45,118 bases of DNA from an uncultured Muribaculaceae bacterium (GTDB taxonomy: Bacteria > Bacteroidota > Bacteroidia > Bacteroidales > Muribaculaceae). The notes beneath the pieces were generated by a model, which saw only the letters and a list, made by a program, of their open reading frames with translations, had not been told where the DNA came from and did no database searches. Of this stretch, positions 24,988 to 33,237 are shown one piece after another (position 1 is the stretch's first letter; each line of letters begins with the position of its first letter). The stretch is taken from contig CAJTZS010000034.1 in NCBI GenBank assembly GCA_910584055.1, forward strand, positions 1-45,118, given 5' to 3'. A program made the translations under genes and the position numbers.

Positions 24988-26247
24988 CTATACGACATTA
25001 TGGTTCTGTTTGATTAAATTAGCAACCTCTGGTGTCAGTCCGGCAGTTCCGGCGTGTTCTGCAAAGTTTTCAACAGCTGCATGGGCTGCCTCCATGAGCT
25101 TGTCACCTCTCTTAATATCAAATGATGTTGCGAGTCTGAGCAAGTCATCGGTCGTTATATCGTGGTCTTTGCCATTGAGAGTCAAACAGTGTCGGTTTAC
25201 ATAGGACGGTGCTGAAGGGTCGATCGTAAAAGTGAAATCGTATGCTGGAGCAAGACGCCACCGACCGTCACAATCCATTATGAAACTGAAGTTCTTGTTG
25301 TGGTCATCGACATTGGCTGCCATAAAATTCAAGACCGTCTGCAGGAATAACTGCTTCAAATCATCCTGAGGCAGTTCCAACCTACGTGCAACCGTAAACA
25401 AATCCTCGTAAGTTGTCGAGTAAGGATTCATGGCTGCAAGCGTCTGAACATGCAGTTTCTCGGTTCCATAGCGGTCGAACCTCTCTGTCAGGAAATGTAC
25501 GGAATCTTTGCCCACAAGCAAGCGTGATGGCATCATGCGTAAGCCTGCCTGTTGCGCCATAAGGTAATAAGCATACTCGATACGGGTTGTAGGCAAATCA
25601 ATATACTCATCAAACTTGATAATCATTGGCGTAAAGCCGGGAAGTTCCGTGGCGACCTGGCCCGAGTAACACTCTCCCGATTCGACATTGACATTGATGA
25701 GTGCTTTGGGCCTCCGGCCTCCGGCCGAAGTTCCTATTCTGAAAAGGCTTTCCACTATCAAATCAGGACTCAACTGCGTCTTAAAGTCCTTGGCTTGTTT
25801 CAGGACGGACTGGGCGAGGTCTGACAGTTGATCAATCTCAACCTTGAATGATGTCTCCATCTCGGCAGATGTCGGAGGTACAAATTCCAAAGCCCCCATA
25901 CCCCGACGCCCTATGTAAGCCAGACGGTCGAGTGCCGTGAGATTCTTCATGCTGATATTATGTGCTTTGGCCCATTGGCTGAATACCAAATGTCCCCAGT
26001 TATCAGGCATGGAATCGGCGATAAAAGACGGCAGACCTCCGAACAATCTATCCTTTTCGGGGTAAACAGGCATACCCTTCTGCGCCACCACTCCTTTTAT
26101 AGATGCCCTAAGAGGTGCGATGTCAAGCCCGGAACGGACAAAATCCGGGTCAAAGTAAAAACAAATCTGACGATTGCGTCCGGTACCTGTCTCAATAAGA
26201 GTACCGACCGTTTTGCCCCACAAAATAACATTAATCGACGGAATCAT
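24988..26247 (-). CDS. hipA: HipA-type Ser/Thr kinase toxin
   Basis: 419 aa. The kinase parts are visible: a phosphate-binding loop-like GTSAGGRRPKA, MIIKFDE with the ATP-binding lysine, catalytic loop NVDDHNKNFSF, and metal-binding LAPAYDFTF. HipA phosphorylates glutamyl-tRNA synthetase or other targets and causes dormancy. It overlaps the HipB gene by 17 nt. All catalytic residues look intact. The 180-bp gap to HU holds only promoter sequence. Confidence 0.9.
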   Translation of the reverse strand: MIPSINVILWGKTVGTLIETGTGRNRQICFYFDPDFVRSGLDIAPLRASIKGVVAQKGMPVYPEKDRLFGGLPSFIADSMPDNWGHLVFSQWAKAHNISMKNLTALDRLAYIGRRGMGALEFVPPTSAEMETSFKVEIDQLSDLAQSVLKQAKDFKTQLSPDLIVESLFRIGTSAGGRRPKALINVNVESGECYSGQVATELPGFTPMIIKFDEYIDLPTTRIEYAYYLMAQQAGLRMMPSRLLVGKDSVHFLTERFDRYGTEKLHVQTLAAMNPYSTTYEDLFTVARRLELPQDDLKQLFLQTVLNFMAANVDDHNKNFSFIMDCDGRWRLAPAYDFTFTIDPSAPSYVNRHCLTLNGKDHDITTDDLLRLATSFDIKRGDKLMEAAHAAVENFAEHAGTAGLTPEVANLIKQNHNVV

Positions 26248-26548
26248 GGCGACGGACTCTTTTGGGTATTAATTTATTTATTTCACGTAAAGCCATAGGT
26301 GGCACAGGTAGTTCCGGAAGCACTTCGGCCATATGCGATTCCATACCCACTTGCCGCAGCAGTGAGATGAAATTGCTCAGTGAGATGTTGGGATGCTTCC
26401 CCTGCTCGAAACGGCATATGGTCGTGTAGCTGACACCTGACTTCTCAGCTAATTCGCGTTGACTCATTCGCGCAGCCAGACGATATTCCTTCATCCGCTT
26501 AGCAAGCAGTTGAAGAATATCATTGTTGGATGTATAACCTTCGTCCAT
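26231..26548 (-). CDS. hipB: HipB-type XRE antitoxin
   Basis: 105 aa. A helix-turn-helix at about residues 13-65 (MKEYRLAARMSQRELAEKSGVSYTTICRFEQGKHPNISLSNFISLL) is of the Cro/CI kind. HipB binds HipA and represses the operon. Its gene precedes and overlaps hipA, the usual order. Confidence 0.9.
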   Translation of the reverse strand: MDEGYTSNNDILQLLAKRMKEYRLAARMSQRELAEKSGVSYTTICRFEQGKHPNISLSNFISLLRQVGMESHMAEVLPELPVPPMALREINKLIPKRVRRHDSVD

Positions 26549-26577
26549 TAGATTTTGTTATATGGGTACTTACTATG

Positions 26578-26597
26578 CAAAAGTAGATATAAATATC
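26578..26597 (-). promoter_or_regulatory. hipBA promoter and operator
   Basis: The minus-strand TACTTTTG (26585-26578) is a -7 box 30 bp before the ATG. The palindrome GATATAAATATC (26586-26597) adjoins it and could be the HipB operator; ATATTTGC upstream could hold the -33 TTTG. Confidence 0.6.
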
Positions 26598-26650
26598 CAT
26601 ATATGCAAATATATTTCTTGTTATTAAGAGGCTGTAAGAGACTGTAAATT

Positions 26651-26711
26651 CTTTTATTCGGTAGTTTGGCAGACTTTTATTCGGTAGTTTGGCGCAATTT
26701 TACTCGTGTAG
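26651..26711. repeat. 23-bp-period tandem repeats
   Basis: CTTTTATTCGGTAGTTTGGC occurs exactly at 26651-26670 and 26674-26693. A third, degenerate copy follows (TTTTACTCGTGTAGT, from 26698). They lie between hipBA and the transfer-operon terminator. They may be iterons, binding sites, or chance slippage products. Confidence 0.65.
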
Positions 26712-26736
26712 TCGCTTAAAAAATCTTCTAAACAAG

Positions 26737-26775
26737 AACACGCTCCGTAGATTTCTATATGCTACGAAGCGTGTT
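26737..26775 (-). terminator. Terminator of the 17-gene transfer operon
   Basis: AACACGCTcCGTAG (26737-26750) pairs with CTACGaAGCGTGTT (26762-26775) with one mismatch around 11 nt. On the minus strand it follows the lysozyme stop and leads into a T-rich stretch. Confidence 0.7.
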
Positions 26776-26798
26776 AGATTGGAGGTAAATATGAAAGG

Positions 26799-27296
26799 TT
26801 ACGGTCGAAAGAACAGTTCCAATTCCATCCACCGACGACGGTAGAGACCGGGATGCCGACGACCTTTGTATTTCGAGAACGAGGTGTATTCGTGATGGAT
26901 GTCACGGTTCCCGGATTTCAGCTTTTTGAGGAGCGTACTGTTCTGGATGCGACCGCTGCCGACATTGTAGGCGAGACAGGCAAGCAACAGACTGTCCGCA
27001 CCGTAGCCACGATAATAGGCGCAGAGCCGAGACAAATCTTTTCTCAGTATCCGGTCTGCTTCCGCATGGGTGTATTGCCGTTTTCGATAGTTCTCGCCCT
27101 TCTGAACCACATGACCGTAGGCTATTGTCGGCCAATGCTTTGGTTTGTGGAGTGTTTCGTAATGCCGGATCAGTACACACGCACGTTCAAAAGGAGGCAA
27201 CGCCATCAGGTTTGCCTTGCGGTAGTCGGAAATTGAGGTGGCGTTAGCTGTCATTGCAGACAGCAACACCACCATAATCATAAGCCACTTCTTCAT
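26799..27296 (-). CDS. Phage-type lysozyme (GH24-like), secreted
   Basis: 165 aa. A signal peptide (MKKWLMIMVVLLSAMTANA) precedes a lysozyme domain with the Glu-containing RHYETLH and then WPTIAYGHV, and CLAYNVGSGRIQ in the centre, the layout of T4-like lysozymes in Bacteroides conjugative elements. It would open peptidoglycan for the mating channel. ATG 27296 overlaps the ArdC-like stop by 4 nt. It is the last gene of the operon. Confidence 0.8.
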   Translation of the reverse strand: MKKWLMIMVVLLSAMTANATSISDYRKANLMALPPFERACVLIRHYETLHKPKHWPTIAYGHVVQKGENYRKRQYTHAEADRILRKDLSRLCAYYRGYGADSLLLACLAYNVGSGRIQNSTLLKKLKSGNRDIHHEYTSFSKYKGRRHPGLYRRRWMELELFFRP

Positions 27297-28477
27297 CGGC
27301 GGCAACCTCTTGGCAGTTCCATCGCTGCAATCTCTTCCTCTTCCCGGTTCTCGACTTTTGGCGTCTCCTTGAAAGGCACTTCTTCGGGAACCAAAGTCGG
27401 GTCGAATACGGCCTGCTCCTCAGAATAAGGCTGGACGGTCTGCCCGTTCTCAAGCTGCTGGCTCACTTCCTGCATCCGATAGTTGATGACCGCCGTGGCT
27501 TTCTTGACATCCGACATGACGGTGCGGATGAAATCCGGGGATTCTTCAAGTTCTTTAAGCCATGACTTGAGATAGGCGGCGGAATCACCCTTTACATGTT
27601 TTTGTACGCCGTTCTGCTGACATATAAGTGCAGAGCCGAGTTCGGCCACCAGTTCCTCACGGGCATAATTATCATCACCGAAAGTACAGGCTTTCAGACG
27701 GCCGAGACGGGAGGATGCTCCGGTCGAATGGGTCATCTCATGTAGAAGTGTTCCATAGAAGCTCTCGCCGTCAACAAACTGCTCTTTCGTTGGAACAACG
27801 ATATGATCCTTTGACACCGAATAGTAAGCCCTGTCCTGTTGCTCCGGCCTGATGGGACACACCCAGGCATCGTTCTCAATCATCGCATCAATAACCGGGA
27901 ATGAGAAAACATCTCCCTTCTGTTCTGGGAGCTTAACGACGCATTGTTCCTCCAGCTTCGCATACAGTTCCGGACGGACTTGCTGCAGGTTTGTCTGCGC
28001 TACATTGAACACATTGAAAACCTGATTCTTGGGATAGACATTATACTGTTTCTTCTCATCATTGGAGAGTTTCTTGTAATCTTCCCACGGAATCCTTTCC
28101 TTAGTATCCTTGTCAATGACCGTGAAAGTAGTGAGAAAGACAGGAAAGGACTTTTCTCCCTTCAGGACATGAACGGCCTCGCGTTCCTCCGAGCCTTTCT
28201 GCTGGGGATTTAGATCTCGCTGGATGCTGTTGAAGGTACACCAGACAGGTAGTCTGTAACCCTCTTTCTCGGCATGGAGCATAAGCATGAGTGCATTGCC
28301 TCCGTTGTAACGGCGACCGTGCAGGTTGCGGGGCCATACAAGCGCACCTTCGGTGAACCAGGGCTTCTCCCAGTCATGGTCGATTGACTTGATTTTGTCA
28401 ATCATCAGCTCCGTGAAGCGGTCAAGTGCCCTGTCTTCCGCAGATGGAGTATTAGAGTTTTGGGAATAACGTGCCAT
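27293..28477 (-). CDS. ArdC-like antirestriction / zincin metallopeptidase
   Basis: 394 aa. The N-terminal ArdC ssDNA-binding domain (ALDRFTELMIDKIKS..WEKPWF..NGGNALML) spans about 15-160. A zincin domain with HEMTH at 246-250 and a downstream acid (EELVAELGSALIC) follows, then a charged tail of about 70 residues. ArdC proteins coat incoming single-stranded DNA and block restriction in the recipient. A gutted relative lies 2.4 kb upstream in the operon (30856-33219). Confidence 0.85.
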   Translation of the reverse strand: MARYSQNSNTPSAEDRALDRFTELMIDKIKSIDHDWEKPWFTEGALVWPRNLHGRRYNGGNALMLMLHAEKEGYRLPVWCTFNSIQRDLNPQQKGSEEREAVHVLKGEKSFPVFLTTFTVIDKDTKERIPWEDYKKLSNDEKKQYNVYPKNQVFNVFNVAQTNLQQVRPELYAKLEEQCVVKLPEQKGDVFSFPVIDAMIENDAWVCPIRPEQQDRAYYSVSKDHIVVPTKEQFVDGESFYGTLLHEMTHSTGASSRLGRLKACTFGDDNYAREELVAELGSALICQQNGVQKHVKGDSAAYLKSWLKELEESPDFIRTVMSDVKKATAVINYRMQEVSQQLENGQTVQPYSEEQAVFDPTLVPEEVPFKETPKVENREEEEIAAMELPRGCRR

Positions 28478-29070
28478 CAGAACGGAGTCTTGACGTATTC
28501 TTTCATCTCAACGGCCTTGCAGCTAAGGTCAAGATTTCCGTTGAATGTCGAAATGCGCAGCTCCCCCTTTGCCTCAATCTTCGCCTTGGGTACTATGAAA
28601 GACGGAATGGCCTCGTTGAACGACACAAAGCGCACGAATACCGAGAAGAAATCTTCGCCCACTTTATCTGTCGAATAGGCCGAGAAGCGCAGGTATCGGT
28701 TCCCTTTCTTGTCGGTAGGAGTCTTTATGTCCTTGCATACGACACCACGGAACTCAATTTCCCCGGCGATGCCTGATTCCGCCACAGGATCCATTTCGAT
28801 GTTGCCTGCAGATAGATTGAAATAGGTTTTCTTCTCAGGCGCACCTTTGATCTTCAGCACACCTTCGATTGAGACACGACGCCCCTGAGTGAGTGCCGCG
28901 ACATCGGCGTTCTCGGCTGCCACACTGATATTGACCGGCACAGCATCGCCTTTGGTAGATGGCACGTCCACCGACAGGCCAAAAGCCACGAAGCTCTTGC
29001 CTTCGGAGGTCTGTTTCACACTTGCGCTACGGTTGATGATACCGCATACTTTTACATTGCATTTAATCAT
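28477..29070 (-). CDS. OB-fold / SSB-like protein (two repeats)
   Basis: 197 aa. Two halves each resemble an OB barrel: KVCGIINRSASVKQTSEGKSFVAFGLSV...VNISVAAEN and EIEFRGVVCKDIKTPTDKKGNRYLRFSAYS...FFSVFVRFV. That pattern suggests a single-stranded DNA-binding protein with tandem OB folds, which fits transfer of a single strand. The last base of the stop is the first base of the next ATG. No family name is certain. Confidence 0.65.
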   Translation of the reverse strand: MIKCNVKVCGIINRSASVKQTSEGKSFVAFGLSVDVPSTKGDAVPVNISVAAENADVAALTQGRRVSIEGVLKIKGAPEKKTYFNLSAGNIEMDPVAESGIAGEIEFRGVVCKDIKTPTDKKGNRYLRFSAYSTDKVGEDFFSVFVRFVSFNEAIPSFIVPKAKIEAKGELRISTFNGNLDLSCKAVEMKEYVKTPF

Positions 29071-29117
29071 ATACTTGAATGATTGGTTAGTTGGTTATGA
29101 ATTAGTTGATTGGTCTG

Positions 29118-29294
29118 TCAGTCCCTTGAAATGAGCCTGACATAGAAGATGCAGGCTATTGATGTTTTCACAGCCTCAAAAGCCGAGAATACGACAGCCC
29201 ACACCAACCCTAAATGAGAGTAAATCACGAGAGTGATGTAGCACAATATCAGCAGCATCACAACGAGAGCCGTATAGAGGATAATACTTCTCAT
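29118..29294 (-). CDS. 58-aa two-helix membrane protein
   Basis: It starts MRSIILYTALVVMLLILCY and has a second hydrophobic stretch (LGLVWAVVFSAF) before a basic end. It overlaps the upstream gene by 4 nt (ATGA), the same coupling used throughout the operon. Its small size and position suggest an accessory of the mating pore. The 47 bp after it, before the OB-fold gene, hold no gene. Confidence 0.7.
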   Translation of the reverse strand: MRSIILYTALVVMLLILCYITLVIYSHLGLVWAVVFSAFEAVKTSIACIFYVRLISRD

Positions 29295-30853
29295 CTCTGC
29301 AGTCCCTGATTCTGGTCGTTGCCCATCTGTCGGTCGAAATTCTGTGACATCTGATTGGCGACAACGATATTGTTGATAATACCGGCTATGCGTCCCTGTT
29401 TTGCCTCGTTGCCAAGATTCGCGTCGTTAAGTGCCGCTGAAAGCCTTGTCATTTCAGCATTGGTCAGCTCATGGTTGAACGAGCCTCTGTCATCGGTGAT
29501 TGACAGAATAGGGTTCTGCCCCTCTCGGATAGCCAGGTTGCAGGCTTTCAGACCGGGAGTCAATGAACTGAGGTCTATCTGACGGTTTACAGCCGCATCG
29601 GTAGCGAGTGCCATGGCTTCCTCCCTGTCTTTAGCGTCAATCTGCACTGCAAGAGCCATAAGCGATGTGAACATTGTGATTGCCATTTCCATGACCGGGT
29701 CATTTGACGGCAGATTTACACCGCTATCCTCCGAAGAAAGGAGTTTCTTCATCCAGCCGTCGGGTGTCATTTCCTCTTCAAAGGTCTCACTGATTGCCAT
29801 ATCCTCTCCGGGAGTATCCTGCTGATGGGTTGGGTCGGCATATTTTGCGAGTAGATTATTTCCGTTGTGCATGGCAGTGACCGCTATGTTCCCTTTGGCG
29901 GCAATCTCCGCGAGGTATGCGGCAGGATCGATGTCCCGTTTAGTTCCGTCGGCACCTATCAGTTTTACTCCGAAATGAAGATGCTCCCCTGTAGTTCTTG
30001 TTCCGGTGTTGCCGGAAACACCGATTTTAGTTCCGGCGTTGACGGTATCACCGGCCTTGACAGCTATCTCCGACAAGTGCATATAGGTTGTCTGATACTT
30101 GGAGCCGTCCGGTCGGCCATACTCCAAGGTCACGCTCTTGCCGCCGCCGGTGTTGACATTGTGATTGACACTGACAACGCGGCCGTTATCCTCGGTGGCA
30201 AGAAGGCTGTCACCCTTACACTGAATATCCACACCCTTGTGGAACTGCGTCTGACCCGGATTCATAGGGTCTTTGCGATTGCCATAAGGAGAGGTTACAA
30301 GCATGAACTCGTCTCGCTTGACCGGGAACGAATAATGGCCTGACTGCCCGGCAGATGTCTGAATATCAAAAGTCGGTGTAAGCGGGCCTCGCTCCACAGC
30401 CATGCGGTCATATTTTGTCAAGTCCATTCTCTCGATTACGGAGATAAGGCTTGAGGCATATTGCTTGGACGATGCGTACCCCGCCTTCTGCAAGCCGTTG
30501 CACCACCCTCGGTAATCATCCTGAGCGAGAGCGAAACATGCCGAATATCGGCTGTTGTTCTTGAGAATCAGCGAATGATGCTCATAACTGTCGCCGACGG
30601 TCGCATACTTGCAGAATTTCTCGTTGGGCCTGTCATCGGTATAGAGTCCGTACTGACCTCCGGCGTCAAGCCAGGATTTACCGGCCTTGATACCGAAATG
30701 GTTGTTGCACTCACGCGATAACTGGCTGCGCCCGTTGGCACTCTCAAGAATACCCTGGGCGAGCGTCACCGATGCCGGGACACCATATTTGCGTTGCTGC
30801 TCGATGGCATACTCCGCATACTGCTCTACATATTGCTGTGATACGCTTGCCAT
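29291..30853 (-). CDS. Glucosaminidase plus M23 peptidase
   Basis: 520 aa. Residues ~5-155 are a GH73-type N-acetylglucosaminidase domain (SVTLAQGILESANGRSQLS, NHFGIK, YATVGDSYEHHS, GYASSKQYASSL). Residues ~175-330 are an M23 peptidase with intact zinc motifs (FHKGVDI and HLHFG). A ~190-residue C-terminal tail is of unknown role. The N-terminal enzyme cuts glycan strands and the second cuts peptides, so it opens the wall for the transfer channel. It has no signal peptide, so export must use another route or the protein is carried by the channel. Confidence 0.83.
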   Translation of the reverse strand: MASVSQQYVEQYAEYAIEQQRKYGVPASVTLAQGILESANGRSQLSRECNNHFGIKAGKSWLDAGGQYGLYTDDRPNEKFCKYATVGDSYEHHSLILKNNSRYSACFALAQDDYRGWCNGLQKAGYASSKQYASSLISVIERMDLTKYDRMAVERGPLTPTFDIQTSAGQSGHYSFPVKRDEFMLVTSPYGNRKDPMNPGQTQFHKGVDIQCKGDSLLATEDNGRVVSVNHNVNTGGGKSVTLEYGRPDGSKYQTTYMHLSEIAVKAGDTVNAGTKIGVSGNTGTRTTGEHLHFGVKLIGADGTKRDIDPAAYLAEIAAKGNIAVTAMHNGNNLLAKYADPTHQQDTPGEDMAISETFEEEMTPDGWMKKLLSSEDSGVNLPSNDPVMEMAITMFTSLMALAVQIDAKDREEAMALATDAAVNRQIDLSSLTPGLKACNLAIREGQNPILSITDDRGSFNHELTNAEMTRLSAALNDANLGNEAKQGRIAGIINNIVVANQMSQNFDRQMGNDQNQGLQR

Positions 30854-30855
30854 AG

Positions 30856-33219
30856 TTATCTCCCTCTGTGAACGGTTTGCGTTTCTTCCACTTCCTCGGT
30901 TCTTTCGACCTCGACGCTCTCGACTTCCGGCTCCGGCTTGACAACCTCGGATGCCGCAGCCTCACTTCTTGAAACATTTGCTCCGAGAATATCGGCGAAC
31001 ACCTTTGCAGCAAGCGAGGTCTTGTACTCAGCCATATCCTCGGCGACGAACATCCTGTTCCACTGGTCGCGGCTGATCTCGCGGGGCTTCACGTTCTCGA
31101 CCCCTTCGATTTTTGGAGCGCACATGATCTTGTCCTCCTTTGTCTTATAGACATTCACACGGGTGATACGGGAGACATCAACTCCTTCGGGAATGTCGTT
31201 GAAGATGTTGAAACGGAGGGATGGATTGGTTCTGACAAGCTCATAGTATTTCTGCCCGAGTTCCATACGGAGCCGGTCAGCTTCCGACTGATGACCCTGT
31301 CGTAGCGTTGAGAAAAAGCGGTTGACATCCTCCTTTTCAGGATAAATGCAGAACGATTCGCCGTCTTTCGGTTTGATGTAGAAAGCCCAACGTGCATTGT
31401 CATCCTTGAGCATCTGAACCCGATCAAACAGCACGCTGTTCGCAGCCTCGACAGCTCCGGACACATCAATCCGGGCAACTTCGGTGAGCTTGCCTCCCTT
31501 ATAGGACATCTCATGGACTGTTCTCCCTTCATAGAAGCCGTCATCGGCACTGAGTGACAGTTTGCCGTCATTGTTATAGAACCGCACATAAGTGGCACCA
31601 TCTTTTTTCAAGGCGGCTTCTATACGGGCAAGAGGGAACCCTTTGAGCGCGAAGTTAGTAAGTGTCACGTTGGCATCGGCACGTTCCTTGGCAGTCATAA
31701 CCTCGTCGGGAGTCACACGGAACAGCTTACGGTTTCCGTCCGGCAGATTCACATATCCTCCAGCCATCGCACCACCCGGAAGCATCACGTCATAGACACC
31801 ACGGGAACCTTTTACAACCACCATTGAACGGTCAGCCTCGTTGGGAATCCGGCGTATCATGTCGTTGATAAGGTAATGATTCGACTTGGAGTTCCATACC
31901 TCCGGCAGATATTCCATGCAGAGACGGTTGATTGAATCTGCGTTTTTAAGAGCCTCGCCGTAGGCCAGTTCCACCTGCTCCTTATCATCGGAACCTGTCA
32001 GGGCCATTGCTTTCTCCAGCTCTTTGTTATAGTAAGTCAGGTCAAATTTTTCAAGAAACTCACGTTTTTCCTCCGGCGAAGTGAAGTTGCGGTCGTCAAT
32101 CTTCATGCCGCCGTGACGGAGTATGTCACAGAGGATGACGGCCTCGTGGCTGTCAACCTGCGGCTTCTGTTTCTGCTGGAGTTCGTCAATCCTTGCCTGT
32201 GTGCGGAAACGGGCATATTCGATTTTCTCTCCCTGTTCTGCCTTGCGTATTACATCAAGTGCATTGTTGACATCCGCTTCCAGAGCGTCGATCATACAGG
32301 GATTCTCCTGAAGCTCCCGTGTCCAGTTGTCTATCAGGGAGATATTCTGAGGACTGACCTTTGCCGGAAGTCCGAGTTCGTTCATCTTTATGGCGGAAGC
32401 CACTTCCACAACAAGTCGCTCGTAGCGGTCGGCGTAGTCGCCAGGGGCATGGCCGCCCTTCATCACCATTCCCTCGCGCGCGAGACGCTGCTGATGTCCT
32501 GTGGAAGATACAATCTGCCGCATGAGTTCCTGCACATATTCAGGATATTCGGCATATTTCTTCTGGTCAGGCATATATACTGCGTCCTTTTCGGTGTCGT
32601 AATGAGCCGATTCGGAAGCCTCCCGGCGTATGGGTACCAGATAATCCTTCATCTGCTTGATGAAGCTGTTGACGGATGCCCGGAGCTGGCGTTCCTCCGC
32701 CTTCAGATTGCCGCGCTCGTTGGCGGAGCCGAAGCGGTCGAGCACGGAACGGTACTTGTCCTCGTCAGCATGAGGCATCACGGTCTGGTCAAGGTTGAAA
32801 AGCATACGGATCTGCCGCTGCTGTACGCCCTTATATTCCGACTGCTGCTCCTGAGTGAGCTTCTTATAGTCGCCGGCACTGATGACATCCTTCGGGTCGT
32901 GCTTGTTTACATAGAGATCCCAGGCATACCAGTTGAACGGCGTGCCTTTCTCCTTGCCGATGACCGGGATTCCTGCGGCTTTTGCCGTGTGGAAGAACAC
33001 ATATTGCGACGAGGCATAATCCTCGCGGTCAGCGTTGAGCTGCAGGACGAGCGCGTTAAAGGGGCTTACCATAGGGCCTCGGGGATAGATGCGCGGGGCC
33101 ATCATTCCGGCATGGTTGAGCCATTGGCCGCCGTTGCCCTTGGCATTGGTGAGGGCTTCGTTGATTAACTGTACCTGACGGACTGCCGCCTTCTCTTCCT
33201 GTGGGGATTTTTCTTTCAT
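30856..33219 (-). CDS. ArdC-like protein, zinc motif lost, large C-terminal extension
   Basis: 787 aa. The first ~330 residues follow the ArdC layout of the 27293-28477 gene (NALVLQLNADRE..., GTPFNWYAWDLY..). At residues 233-242 MRQIVSSTGH replaces LHEMTHSTG: the metal ligands His, Glu and His are Arg234, Gln235 and Ser238. The ssDNA-binding part may remain. The extra ~450 C-terminal residues are charged and unassigned, ending in an acidic/proline-rich tail. It lies between the OB-fold/M23 genes and a large unknown protein; it is probably a DNA-coating scaffold rather than a protease. Confidence 0.7.
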   Translation of the reverse strand: MKEKSPQEEKAAVRQVQLINEALTNAKGNGGQWLNHAGMMAPRIYPRGPMVSPFNALVLQLNADREDYASSQYVFFHTAKAAGIPVIGKEKGTPFNWYAWDLYVNKHDPKDVISAGDYKKLTQEQQSEYKGVQQRQIRMLFNLDQTVMPHADEDKYRSVLDRFGSANERGNLKAEERQLRASVNSFIKQMKDYLVPIRREASESAHYDTEKDAVYMPDQKKYAEYPEYVQELMRQIVSSTGHQQRLAREGMVMKGGHAPGDYADRYERLVVEVASAIKMNELGLPAKVSPQNISLIDNWTRELQENPCMIDALEADVNNALDVIRKAEQGEKIEYARFRTQARIDELQQKQKPQVDSHEAVILCDILRHGGMKIDDRNFTSPEEKREFLEKFDLTYYNKELEKAMALTGSDDKEQVELAYGEALKNADSINRLCMEYLPEVWNSKSNHYLINDMIRRIPNEADRSMVVVKGSRGVYDVMLPGGAMAGGYVNLPDGNRKLFRVTPDEVMTAKERADANVTLTNFALKGFPLARIEAALKKDGATYVRFYNNDGKLSLSADDGFYEGRTVHEMSYKGGKLTEVARIDVSGAVEAANSVLFDRVQMLKDDNARWAFYIKPKDGESFCIYPEKEDVNRFFSTLRQGHQSEADRLRMELGQKYYELVRTNPSLRFNIFNDIPEGVDVSRITRVNVYKTKEDKIMCAPKIEGVENVKPREISRDQWNRMFVAEDMAEYKTSLAAKVFADILGANVSRSEAAASEVVKPEPEVESVEVERTEEVEETQTVHRGR

Positions 33220-33237
33220 ATTATTCTGTTTCGCTTA

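Noticed and set aside
32113..33168. 351-residue frame antisense to the ArdC-like gene
   Set aside because: The minus frame matches ArdC homology and sits in a coupled operon; the plus frame is a codon shadow.
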